Part shown: one piece after another, positions 1 to 7,700 of the stretch | How the letters are laid out: each line of letters opens with the position of its first letter | Position numbering within the stretch: position 1 is the stretch's first letter | Assembly (NCBI GenBank): GCA_025356505.1 | Contig: JANXSV010000070.1 | Coordinates: 1 to 9,264 of the forward strand | From: Methylovirgula sp. | GTDB taxonomy: Bacteria; Pseudomonadota; Alphaproteobacteria; Rhizobiales; Beijerinckiaceae | Direction of reading: 5' to 3' | DNA length: 9,264 nucleotides | Made by a program: the position numbers and the translations under genes | Notes under the pieces: model-generated | The model's database searches: none | The model's input: the letters and a program-made list of their open reading frames with translations, nothing else | What the model was told of the DNA's origin: nothing

Positions 1-206
1 TGGTTAGTTGCACTTGCCACGTCGAATAGTTGGATGGTCTTCGACGCGTCATCGTTGATTAAGGTGTGGCTTAGCATTTGATTTGATGCGTTGAATACAT
101 CTGTATAGCTTGACCAAGGGTTGGCGTTCGCGGCATCGTAATATGTGTTGCTCGATGAGCCATCTGCCAGGACATTCAAGAGTGACGTCTGCCGACTCAG
201 CGCATC
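1..206 (-). repeat. Start of a tandem repeat of about 37 residues in the protease tail
   Basis: Residues from 507 (YDALSRQTSLLNV...) and from 544 (FNASNQMLSHTLI...) align at a spacing of 37. Shared positions include an aromatic plus D/N plus A at the start, a central D followed two residues later by S, then an aromatic-D-x-A pair near the end (YYDAAN against LFDVAS). The second unit runs off the window. The pattern recalls YD-like and NDD-type repeats in large secreted alphaproteobacterial proteins; this resemblance is from memory and not tested. The number of units cannot be seen. Confidence 0.5.
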
Positions 207-1724
207 ATAAGTCCGGGTTATACGTTTTGCAGTCGTGCCGGTGGCAGAATAGTCATAGGTGATGACCGAAGCGTTGGCGAAGCTGGCTGCTGTAAGTGTG
301 CGCATGTCCGTCGTGGCTGTTGCACCCACGACAATCGTGACCTTTGAACCCAGCGATGCCAGATTAAATGTGGTTGTCCCGGTGCCGTTATTTATGAGGA
401 TGGTGGGAGCACCGGCCGAACCGGAGAAGGTGATTGCCGAGGCGCTGATGCCCTCAAGGCGCAAAACATCCGTGCCAGATACATAATCGGTAATCGTGTC
501 CGTGTGAGTTCCTTTCATATCGTTCAAAGTAAACAATATGACGTCCGCGCCAGCGCCTGTGGTGATTGTGTTGTCTCCGCTGCCGCCTTCAATGACATTG
601 TTGGCAGCGTTACCAACGGCAGTATTCGTGCCGGAACCAAGTTTTACAAAGCGGATGAGTGATCGCACATCTCCGTTGTATTGAAGCGCGTTGAATATCT
701 CCCCATCGGCATAGTGTCCCGAACCAAGATAGGCCAACTGCACAGCGGAGAGCGTGGAATAGCCGCCAGGTGTGAGGTCAACACTCTCATTTGTTGAATA
801 GTTTGAGAAATCATATTCGGCATTGCCGCCTCCGTCCCATATCGTACGGAAAATGCGGTTGCCTCCAGGCGCGCCTTGGCCGACACCGTTGATCAATTCC
901 TGACCAGTAAGCGGATCAAAGCTATAGATCTGATTGGCGGGTCCGCTAAAGTTGGCGCCATACATGTCTTGTATGGCAGCAATGTCATACATCATCGGCG
1001 TCTGGGCAAAGCCCCATTGCTCGTTTGTATAGCCGGTTGCGGGGCCGCCGGTGTAGCTGAGGTAGCTCATGATGGAATATTCCATCGAGTCATGCGCCGT
1101 GGTCATAGCCGTATTGGCAGGGCCACCCGTTTCCTGCGCATGTTTAAGGCCAAGTGTGTGACCAATTTCATGCATGGCCGACACGAACGCGTAATTGCCG
1201 AGCAAAGGATTTGTCATGGCGGAGCCGCCTGTCTGGGTGCCAAACCAGACGTCGCCACCTTGAGGTGCTGCCGAGGGATAATAGGCATAGGCGGTTGGGC
1301 TCGCAGAACCTGACATACCAAAGCGTAAGGTGGCCGATCCCGGGGAGGCAGTGTTTTGGGTAAAGGTCAGGCCGGAAACAGAGGCATACTGCGCCAGCGC
1401 ATATTTGATGGCAGTCTGCATGGTGGCATTCACCGCAGCAAAAGTGGTCAATTCCCCTGTCGAATAGGTACCGTATTGCGTGCTGGATGTCGGAAACGAG
1501 TATGTTAGATTTTTGTTGCTCCACTGAATTCCAGCAAGCACACCATCGATGTCTTGGTTCCCTGTCGATGCAGTCGTCGTGGTGGTGGAAAGCCCGCCAT
1601 TATAAACCGGTGTCGGTGTTGCCACATTGCCAGAAATAGTAGACGTGCTTTGAGGAGATTGAGCGCTGTTAAGCAGCGGTGCGTCTGATACGACTGCGTC
1701 TGAACTCATCTGGTCTTCAAACAT
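1..1724 (-). CDS. Serralysin-type M10 metalloprotease with RTX part and repeat tail (C-terminus beyond window)
   Basis: Predicted secreted zinc endopeptidase of the serralysin (M10B) family. The frame is open for 574 codons from ATG 1724 to the window edge. Residues 1-60 are Ser/Thr/Ala-rich, with no signal peptide, as expected for type I (ABC transporter) secretion. The catalytic domain carries HEIGHTLGLKH at residues 185-195, matching HExxHxxGxxH (zinc ligands H185, H189, H195; catalytic E186). The Met-turn SIMSY follows at 217-221, with M219 and Y221. Residues about 290-400 resemble the peptidase M10 C-terminal domain (IWDGGGNAEYDFSNYS at 295-310) and include two degenerate RTX nonapeptides. 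After residue about 500 an unusual repeat tail begins. ATG 1724 has a GAGGG ribosome site five bases upstream; an in-frame ATG at 1736 has none. No transporter genes or inhibitor lie in the window. The family call is firm; the substrate is unknown. Confidence 0.9.
   Translation of the reverse strand, partial: MFEDQMSSDAVVSDAPLLNSAQSPQSTSTISGNVATPTPVYNGGLSTTTTTASTGNQDIDGVLAGIQWSNKNLTYSFPTSSTQYGTYSTGELTTFAAVNATMQTAIKYALAQYASVSGLTFTQNTASPGSATLRFGMSGSASPTAYAYYPSAAPQGGDVWFGTQTGGSAMTNPLLGNYAFVSAMHEIGHTLGLKHAQETGGPANTAMTTAHDSMEYSIMSYLSYTGGPATGYTNEQWGFAQTPMMYDIAAIQDMYGANFSGPANQIYSFDPLTGQELINGVGQGAPGGNRIFRTIWDGGGNAEYDFSNYSTNESVDLTPGGYSTLSAVQLAYLGSGHYADGEIFNALQYNGDVRSLIRFVKLGSGTNTAVGNAANNVIEGGSGDNTITTGAGADVILFTLNDMKGTHTDTITDYVSGTDVLRLEGISASAITFSGSAGAPTILINNGTGTTTFNLASLGSKVTIVVGATATTDMRTLTAASFANASVITYDYSATGTTAKRITRTYDALSRQTSLLNVLADGSSSNTYYDAANANPWSSYTDVFNASNQMLSHTLINDDASKTIQLFDVASATN
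534..587 (-). repeat. Degenerate RTX calcium-binding nonapeptides in the M10 protease
   Basis: Residues 380-397 of the protease read GGSGDNTIT followed by TGAGADVIL, two adjacent nonapeptides close to the RTX consensus GGxGxDxux. In the family such repeats bind calcium and help folding after type I secretion. Only about two are present, fewer than in many serralysins. They sit directly after the M10 C-terminal domain and before a beta-rich stretch (NDMKGTHTDTITDY, residues 401-414). Confidence 0.7.
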
Positions 1725-1729
1725 CGCTG

Positions 1730-1734
1730 CCCTC
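1730..1734 (-). promoter_or_regulatory. Ribosome binding site of the M10 protease gene
   Basis: GAGGG on the minus strand, five bases before ATG 1724. It decides between two in-frame ATGs: the upstream one (1736) overlaps this site and has no purine-rich stretch of its own. Confidence 0.6.
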
Positions 1735-1822
1735 ATAATTGCAAATATCGAAATCGGCGCGGTTAAGCGCGACTACTCGTTACGCTAGGTTATGCTGGAA
1801 ATCATTCAAACGAGTTAAAATA

Positions 1823-1851
1823 ATTATAAAAATGGACTCTTTTTGGAGTGT
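1823..1851 (-). promoter_or_regulatory. Possible promoter of the M10 protease gene
   Basis: The minus strand has a perfect TATAAT at 1828-1823, about 100 bases before the ATG. The -35 position (about 1851-1846) reads ACACTC, a poor match to TTGACA, so this would be a weak or activator-dependent promoter. The surrounding sequence is strongly AT-rich, which makes a chance TATAAT quite possible. The near-palindrome at 1758-1771 would then lie in the transcribed leader. Confidence 0.25.
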
Positions 1852-2061
1852 TCGGATATTCAGGGTTGAAGATTTTGATTGAAGTTCATTCTGACGAAGA
1901 GCAGCGCCAGCGGTGCGGATTGCTCACGATCCTGCCTCTTGGCGGGCAGGCTTCACGAATGATCGTCGAGCAGCGGGGCTTGGCGGAGGCGATCTAGAGT
2001 TTAAATTAAGTTACTACTCGTAGGAAATGTATTTTGGATTTCGAAATCTGAAATAGACTTG

Positions 2062-5000
2062 CTACCCCCGGATTGCCTTTCTTCGCGCTGGAATATGTCG
2101 TGTAGCGCGTGCCGGCACATCCAAACTTGCGCCGATATCCAATAAACTGGCGCTGATATTCAGCAGGGGTATTTCCTGTTTGAGGTAGCGTGGATCATCT
2201 CGCACAGTGCGTTTTACTTCGTCCGCGCGGGCAAGAGTTTCAAGTTCGCTGCCTCGGCGAGACAGCTTTTCCAGCAGAGGCGTTGCATCTTCAAGATGGT
2301 GCGCGATCACATGAACAACGCCGCTGTCACACTGCACTTGGCCAGTGATCTTTATCAATCGCGCCGCTAGAACAGCTGTGCGAAAGGCTTCGAATACCTT
2401 GGGCCAAACGATGACGTTGGCAACGCCGGTTTCGTCTTCGAGCGTGAGGAAGATCGTGCCATGGGCCGTGCCGGGGCGTTGGCGACAGGTGATTAATCCG
2501 GCAATCACGACATGGCAATTATTTGATAAATTTGTAAGATGCTGATGCTGGACGATGCCAGCCCTCGCAAGATCGAAACGAATGAGGCTTAGGGGATGAG
2601 CTTTGAGGCTCAGGTGCAGGTGGCGATAATCCTGAACCACATGTTCGCCCAGTACCATGGGCGGCAGCAGCGCCTCAGGCTCCAACTCGCGGGAGCGGTT
2701 TGATGCGAAAAGCGGCAGATCATCTTTATCGCCAGCGCGGTTTAGCCCCCGCACAGCCCAGAGCGCATCGCGGCGCGTAAGTCCAAGCGAATTAAACGCA
2801 TCAGCATCGGCAAGCCGCTCAAGAACCGCCGGTGATAGGCCTGTGCGCAACCACACATCTCTAAGGGAATCATAACCCGCTGCGCGCATTTGCACCAACT
2901 TCTGTGCGTCCTCCTCACGAAGGCCTTTGATCTGGCGCAGGCCCAACCGGATGGCATGGGTGCTGCGCATATCTTGCTTCATGCTGATATGTGAGGGGTG
3001 AAGGCGTTGAGCTTCAGGCGAGTGTGGCTGCAGAGTTGCATCCCAATTCGAACAGTTGATATCAGGCGGCCGTACCTCCACGCCATGGTCCCGCACATCG
3101 CGGACAATCTGGGCGGGGGAATAAAATCCCATGGGTTGAGCATTCAGCAGCGCAGCGGCAAACGCGTCCGGATAATAACATTTCAGCCAGCAGGAGGCAT
3201 ATACCAGCAGCGCAAAACTGGCGGCGTGACTTTCCGGGAAGCCATATTCGCCAAACCCTTCAATTTGTTTAAAACAGCGGATGGCAAAATCGCGGTCATA
3301 ACCCCGGCGGGTCATGCCATCCACCATTTTGGCTTCAAAGGAATGAATGGTGCCGTTGCGGCGAAAAGTTGCCATGGCGCGCCGTAATTTATCGGCCTCT
3401 ACAGGCTTAAACCCGGCAGCCACAATTGCGATGCGCATAGCCTGTTCCTGAAACAGGGGCACACCCAGCGTCTTGCCCAGCACCTGCTCCAATTCATTGG
3501 CTGGGCCAAACTCCGGCGCTGGTGCTGGATAAACCGGCGTTTCTAATCCTCTGCGCCGCCGCAGATAGGGATGCACCATATCCCCCTGAATTGGCCCGGG
3601 GCGGACGATCGCCACCTCAATCACCAGATCATAAAAAGTAGCAGGCTTAAGACGCGGCAGCATGGTCATCTGCGCTCGCGATTCAATTTGAAATACGCCC
3701 AGCGTATCAGCCCGCTGGATCATCTTATAAGTGGCTGGGTCTTCGGCGGGGATGCTGGCGAGCGTGTAGGATTGCCCGTAATTCTCCGCAACGAAATCAA
3801 AAGCCTTGCGAATACAACTCAGCATTCCAAGTGCCAGTATATCGATCTTCAAGATGCCTAGACTGTCCAGATCATCCTTATCCCATTCCACGAAGGTCCG
3901 ATCGGGCATGGCTCCGTTGCCGATCGGAATGGTTTCATCGAGCCGTCCCCGTGTGAGAACAAATCCGCCGACATGCTGAGATAAATGTCGCGGAAAACCG
4001 ACCAGTTGCGCAGTTAGATCCAGTACTTTTGCCAACCGCGTATCGGCAGGGTCAAGCCCGGAGCGCTGCGCTTCCTCAGGCGTGATGCCGCGCGCGCGCG
4101 AACCCCAGTTGCTTTTGGCCAGCAAGCCCACAACATCATCAGAAAGGCCGAAAACCTTGCCGACCTCGCGTATTGCGCTGCGCGAGCGATAGGTGATGAC
4201 GGTGGCGGCCAGTCCGGCACGTTCGCGACTGTAGCGGTTGTAAATATATTGTATGACCTCTTCGCGCCGCTCATGCTCAAAGTCGACGTCTATATCAGGC
4301 GGTTCTTTGCGCTCGGGCGAAATGAAGCGTTCAAACAACAGATCGCCACGGGCAGGATCCACTTCGGTAATACCGAGGCAGAAACATACGGCAGAATTGG
4401 CGGCAGAGCCTCGCCCCTGGCAGAGGATATTTTGCGAGCGGGCAAATGTAACAATATCATATACAGTCAAAAAATAGGGTGCGTAGGCAAGTTCCGCGAT
4501 CAGGTTGAGTTCGTGTGCAATGGTTTTTTGCACGCTGAGTGGAACACCATCGGGATAGCGCTTTGCGGCACCAAGAGCTGTAAGTTTTGTTAAAGTATCT
4601 TGCGGGCTTACGCCTGGTTCCAAGGCTTCGTCGGGATATTCATAGCGCAGTTCGTCCAGTGAAAAATTCAGTTGCTGCGCAAAAACCAATGTTTGAGCAA
4701 TTGCGTCTGGAAAATCGCGAAACAGGCGTGTCATTTCCTGTGAGGTTTTGAGATGGCGTTCCGCATTGGCTTGCAGCAGTCTGCCTGCCTTTTCCAAGGT
4801 AACGTGATGTTTGATACAGGTCATCACATCTTGGAGCGCGCGGCGTTCGGGCGCGTGATACAGCACATCTCCCACGGCAATCAGCTTCGGTCCAAGCGCA
4901 TTGAGCCGATGCAGCCTTTTACGATCATCTCCGCGAAAAAGCATTGCAGCGCCCAGCCAAGGTGGTTGTGGCAAAGTCTGCATCAAAAGCTGCAATTCTT

Positions 5001-5418
5001 TGGCAAACCCCAAATTCAAACGCGCCGGTGGAAGAATGATCAGGTTTAACCCGCGCGCGTGGCCGATCAGATCTTCACGGGTAAGAATACATTCGCCTTT
5101 GACAGTGCGACGGTTGCCAGCGGTGAGTAACCGGCAGAGGCTGCCGTAGGCGGTGCGATTTTGTGGATAGGCGAGGATATCCGGTGTTCCATCGCTGAAT
5201 ACCAGCCGGGCACCTACGGCAAATGCGATACCTTCATGTTTTGCGGCCATGTGCGCGCGCACGATGCCTGCGAGTGAATTGTGATCTGCCACACCGATGC
5301 CGGCCAATCCCAAAGCCTTGGCATGATGGGCAAGCTCTTCTGCCCGGGATGCGCCATTTAGAAACGAGAAGTTGCTGGTGATGCCAAATTCAAAATAGGG
5401 CTGCTCGAAATAGCTCAT
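2062..5418 (-). CDS. dnaE2: Error-prone DNA polymerase III alpha subunit DnaE2 (ImuC)
   Basis: C-family polymerase of 1118 residues that performs lesion bypass and damage-induced mutagenesis with ImuA and ImuB. Domains in order: PHP domain (about 5-210), polymerase palm, thumb and fingers (about 290-800), helix-hairpin-helix part (about 825-850, LRQIKGL) and OB fold (about 965-1035). CQGRGSAANS (333-342) is typical of DnaE2. The catalytic aspartates are D377 and D379 in PDIDVDF and D526 in ILKIDIL. The PHP start reads GITSNFSFLNG where replicative DnaE has an HxH motif, so the first metal ligands are missing, as is usual for DnaE2 and consistent with no proofreading. LPLFA (901-905) resembles a sliding-clamp binding motif. 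The ATG overlaps the imuB stop codon (ATGA), which suggests translational coupling; the start has no strong ribosome site of its own. The stop is TAG at 2064-2062. Full length for the family, no frameshift. Confidence 0.96.
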   Translation of the reverse strand: MSYFEQPYFEFGITSNFSFLNGASRAEELAHHAKALGLAGIGVADHNSLAGIVRAHMAAKHEGIAFAVGARLVFSDGTPDILAYPQNRTAYGSLCRLLTAGNRRTVKGECILTREDLIGHARGLNLIILPPARLNLGFAKELQLLMQTLPQPPWLGAAMLFRGDDRKRLHRLNALGPKLIAVGDVLYHAPERRALQDVMTCIKHHVTLEKAGRLLQANAERHLKTSQEMTRLFRDFPDAIAQTLVFAQQLNFSLDELRYEYPDEALEPGVSPQDTLTKLTALGAAKRYPDGVPLSVQKTIAHELNLIAELAYAPYFLTVYDIVTFARSQNILCQGRGSAANSAVCFCLGITEVDPARGDLLFERFISPERKEPPDIDVDFEHERREEVIQYIYNRYSRERAGLAATVITYRSRSAIREVGKVFGLSDDVVGLLAKSNWGSRARGITPEEAQRSGLDPADTRLAKVLDLTAQLVGFPRHLSQHVGGFVLTRGRLDETIPIGNGAMPDRTFVEWDKDDLDSLGILKIDILALGMLSCIRKAFDFVAENYGQSYTLASIPAEDPATYKMIQRADTLGVFQIESRAQMTMLPRLKPATFYDLVIEVAIVRPGPIQGDMVHPYLRRRRGLETPVYPAPAPEFGPANELEQVLGKTLGVPLFQEQAMRIAIVAAGFKPVEADKLRRAMATFRRNGTIHSFEAKMVDGMTRRGYDRDFAIRCFKQIEGFGEYGFPESHAASFALLVYASCWLKCYYPDAFAAALLNAQPMGFYSPAQIVRDVRDHGVEVRPPDINCSNWDATLQPHSPEAQRLHPSHISMKQDMRSTHAIRLGLRQIKGLREEDAQKLVQMRAAGYDSLRDVWLRTGLSPAVLERLADADAFNSLGLTRRDALWAVRGLNRAGDKDDLPLFASNRSRELEPEALLPPMVLGEHVVQDYRHLHLSLKAHPLSLIRFDLARAGIVQHQHLTNLSNNCHVVIAGLITCRQRPGTAHGTIFLTLEDETGVANVIVWPKVFEAFRTAVLAARLIKITGQVQCDSGVVHVIAHHLEDATPLLEKLSRRGSELETLARADEVKRTVRDDPRYLKQEIPLLNISASLLDIGASLDVPARATRHIPARRKAIRG

Positions 5419-6986
5419 GCAAACAACCCGTGCATGTACCAGCGCGGAACTTCATGCTCACTGTAAAGGCCATTGCGAAACACCCAGAAACGGCGGCCAT
5501 GCTTGTCTTCAACGCGGTAATAATCACGCGTGAGCGCTTGACCCTGTTCATCCTGCCACCACGGACAGGCGATGCGTTCGGGGCCATCGGCCCGCGCTAC
5601 CTCATGCAATACCTGTCGCCAACGGAAACGAATGGGCGGGCCATCAGGCACCGATGCCAAAGTCTCCACCGGCTCCGGATTGGCAAACAGCCTGATAGGG
5701 CGCGCCGGAGGCTCTCCTTGTTCGGCCAGATAAGAGCTCCAATCCACAGCCCGTGCCGAGTTTGCCACCGCAGCCTGAGCGGCACTGCGTGCTTGTGCGG
5801 CTTCGGGAACGTGAGTGTCATGCGCCGTCAAACGCTGCACACGGGCTCTGCCCAGCCTGGCCGTCATTGCATCGATGAATGGCGTCAGATCAGGTGCGCT
5901 TGGCTCGTTCAAAAACGAGTTTTCTCTATGGTCACAACGCCCGGTTTTGCCGATGCTGATAATCAAACAATCAAAGCCAAAGCCGGGATCAAGCTCATCG
6001 GCGATGGCCTCCAAGCGGCGCATAAGCACCTCCTGCAACAGCCGTTCGTCCCGGGTGGCGCGGCCAAAGGTGGCATCCAAATGCTTTAAAGCGCCATCTG
6101 CACGAAACAACGTCAGGCGCATATGCAGCGCACCTTCACCTTGCTTTTGCATCGTTTCGCATAGCTTGTTGATCAGCGAGAAGGATACCGCCCGGATATC
6201 TTCCTCACGGGCAATCGGTTCGGCAAAGCGCCGCTCGGCGCTATAAACCGGCAAAGGTAAACGCGGCGAAATGGGCTCTTGCAACTCTCCAAGCGCTTGA
6301 CCCAAGCGGGTGAGAAGGTCAGCGCCAAAGCGCGCTGTGAGCGGTGCGCGCGGACGTGACTGCACATCGGCTATTAATACGAGACCAACGCGCTCAAGCG
6401 CATCTAGCGTGGTTTGCGGCAGACGGAGCGCGGCAAGTGGAAGTTCACTTAAAAACGCAGCCTCACGCCCTTCGGGAATAAGACTGTAATGAGAATAATG
6501 CGCCGCCGCCCAAGCCGTACCAACGGTGCTGGCAATGGCAGCTTTTACGGATAAACCCTGTTGTTTCAACCGCGAGCATAAGTCTGACCGCAACTCAACT
6601 TCGCCACCAAATAAATGGGCGCAGCCGGTTATTTCCAGCATGATGCCGCAGGGGCTTGAGGCTGCCGCATCGCTTATTGCGGTAAGCGGCGTGTAGCGCA
6701 GGCACCAATCAGCAATATTTTCCAGCAACCTATGATCTTGATCCGCTTCTGCTTCAATCACCTGCAAGTGAGGAAATCTTGCGCGGGCATCGGCAAGCGG
6801 CAGGCCCGGCTGCAATCCCAGAGTCCGCGCGGTGATATTCAGAGCTGTAAGGCGCCAAGCATTGTTAAATTTAGATATTGTAACAACAGCTTCATCCGAG
6901 TTTGCGCGGCGCAACTTCTGCAATCTGTCTGTGGGCAAGGTTGGAAAATGCAGCGCTAGATAGCGGGGTTTCAAATGTGCGCTCAT
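5415..6986 (-). CDS. imuB: ImuB, inactive Y-family DNA polymerase homologue (mutasome adaptor)
   Basis: Protein of 523 residues from ATG 6986. In characterised systems ImuB has no polymerase activity but binds the beta clamp, ImuA and DnaE2, bringing the error-prone polymerase to stalled forks. The start PRYLALHFPTLPTDRL (7-22) is the ImuB form of Y-family motif I, without the metal-binding aspartates. The region YTPLTAISDAAA to EITGCAHLFGG (98-128) replaces the usual SIDE-containing motif. A helix-hairpin-helix stretch (about 180-235) and a little-finger-like region (about 245-380) follow. The C-terminus has the family blocks IRFRWRQVLHEV (452-463), GPERIACPWW (468-477) and DYYRVED...RRFWVFR (488-504). 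PIRLF (430-434) is a candidate clamp-binding motif. A GTG at 7019 is in frame, but ATG 6986 gives the usual ImuB start and has GGAG ten bases upstream. The first 95 bases overlap imuA in another frame. Confidence 0.93.
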   Translation of the reverse strand: MSAHLKPRYLALHFPTLPTDRLQKLRRANSDEAVVTISKFNNAWRLTALNITARTLGLQPGLPLADARARFPHLQVIEAEADQDHRLLENIADWCLRYTPLTAISDAAASSPCGIMLEITGCAHLFGGEVELRSDLCSRLKQQGLSVKAAIASTVGTAWAAAHYSHYSLIPEGREAAFLSELPLAALRLPQTTLDALERVGLVLIADVQSRPRAPLTARFGADLLTRLGQALGELQEPISPRLPLPVYSAERRFAEPIAREEDIRAVSFSLINKLCETMQKQGEGALHMRLTLFRADGALKHLDATFGRATRDERLLQEVLMRRLEAIADELDPGFGFDCLIISIGKTGRCDHRENSFLNEPSAPDLTPFIDAMTARLGRARVQRLTAHDTHVPEAAQARSAAQAAVANSARAVDWSSYLAEQGEPPARPIRLFANPEPVETLASVPDGPPIRFRWRQVLHEVARADGPERIACPWWQDEQGQALTRDYYRVEDKHGRRFWVFRNGLYSEHEVPRWYMHGLFA

Positions 6987-7677
6987 AATTATTCCACTCC
7001 ATAAGCCAACGGCCAACACGGCCGTTTCGCGCGCGCGTTAACTCAACATCAAAACGTGGAAAGCCAGGAAAACCGGCTGACCCCGCTCGCGCGGAAAAGG
7101 GGGAGACACTTGGCGCGGCGCGAACATGCCAGCGCGCTGCTGCGGCACTTGGCGCTTCATGTGCGCCTGTGCGCAGCATCAGGGCCGTGGATTGTCCTTG
7201 CGCCGCCGCCAGCATCAAGCGCCGTGACGCCGTCAGATCGAGAGCTTTAGCTGCGCCCCAAGGCTCGATAATTACGCATTCGAAAATATGTGCTTTCAGG
7301 GCTTCTTCAGCAGCGTGCAAAACGCCGGCCGTATCGTTGCAAGCAATAAGCATCATTTGCTCTGGCTTTAATCCGAACGCTGCCAATCCTGGCGCGTAGG
7401 GCTCGCCTTGTTCAAGATGCGCAAAGCTTTGACCTATCCATATGAAGTGATGCTTGGTGAGCCTCGCAGCAAGGGCCAGCGTGAAGCCTGATCCTGCTTC
7501 GCCGAAAATCTCGTGGACACAAAACCGCGCGATACCGCCCAGCGCGCTGTCCATCTCACTATGCCCGAAGGGTATGAAAGTGGATCCGGTGCCTTGAAGT
7601 TTAGGACCAATTTGTTCAATTGTGGCAATGCGCTGACGCAACAAAGTCATAGCGTCCGCCGCCAAGCGATCTGGCAC
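6892..7677 (-). CDS. imuA: ImuA, RecA-like mutasome protein
   Basis: Protein of 261 residues, first gene of the imuA-imuB-dnaE2 operon; family knowledge places it in the damage-inducible mutasome with ImuB and DnaE2. Recognised from FIPFGHSEMDSALGGIA (34-50), the RecA-like core start; HEIFGEAGSGFTLALA (55-70), a P-loop-like segment in which F65 stands where a Walker A lysine would be; EPYAPGLAAFGL (92-103); and RARNGRVGRWLMEW (215-228), the conserved ImuA C-terminal block. The start is GTG 7677, with GAGG eight bases upstream; the next in-frame ATG (7650) has no better site. The last 95 bases also encode the ImuB N-terminus in another frame. The SOS box sits 24 bases before the start codon, so induction by DNA damage is expected. 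Some databases call this family SulA-like or RecA-like; a cell-division role is not implied here. Confidence 0.9.
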   Translation of the reverse strand: MPDRLAADAMTLLRQRIATIEQIGPKLQGTGSTFIPFGHSEMDSALGGIARFCVHEIFGEAGSGFTLALAARLTKHHFIWIGQSFAHLEQGEPYAPGLAAFGLKPEQMMLIACNDTAGVLHAAEEALKAHIFECVIIEPWGAAKALDLTASRRLMLAAAQGQSTALMLRTGAHEAPSAAAARWHVRAAPSVSPFSARAGSAGFPGFPRFDVELTRARNGRVGRWLMEWNNYERTFETPLSSAAFSNLAHRQIAEVAPRKLG

Positions 7678-7685
7678 GGTTATAT

Positions 7686-7689
7686 CCTC
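7686..7689 (-). promoter_or_regulatory. Ribosome binding site of imuA
   Basis: GAGG on the minus strand, eight bases before the GTG at 7677. It supports GTG 7677 as the imuA start over the internal ATG at 7650. Confidence 0.6.
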
Positions 7690-7700
7690 AAGTTAAGTTT

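Larger units (their letters stand above)
1725..2061. other. Gene-free region between dnaE2 and the M10 protease gene
   Basis: These 337 bases hold no convincing gene. Since the flanking genes both run on the minus strand, the region must contain the end of the imu transcript and probably the protease promoter. Visible elements are a near-palindrome CGCGGTTAAGCGCG (1758-1771), the 9-base word ACTACTCGT twice (1772-1780 and 2013-2021), a 6-bp inverted repeat CCTGCC/GGCAGG (1931-1936 and 1945-1950), and a perfect 12-base palindrome GATTTCGAAATC (2037-2048). A plus-strand frame of 49 codons (GTG 1848 to TAG 1997) is open but has no properly spaced ribosome site. I see no hairpin followed by a T run after dnaE2. 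Confidence 0.6.

Noticed and set aside
876..1313. Plus-strand open frame of 145 codons
   Set aside because: It lies wholly antisense to the M10 protease catalytic region, whose zinc motif and Met-turn are unmistakable; the translation resembles nothing.
1168..1524. Minus-strand open frame of 118 codons
   Set aside because: It is an alternative frame inside the protease gene; the protease frame runs uninterrupted through it.
1931..1950. Inverted repeat CCTGCC/GGCAGG as a terminator for the imu operon
   Set aside because: The stem is only six pairs with an eight-base loop, no T run follows on the minus strand, and it lies over 100 bases past the dnaE2 stop.
5430..6089. Plus-strand open frame of 219 codons
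   Set aside because: It is antisense to imuB, whose conserved C-terminal blocks are encoded on the other strand; it shows no recognisable domain and arises from low stop frequency.
6987..7019. Longer imuB from GTG 7019
   Set aside because: It would add 11 hydrophobic residues not usual for ImuB, lengthen the overlap with imuA, and has no better ribosome site than ATG 6986.
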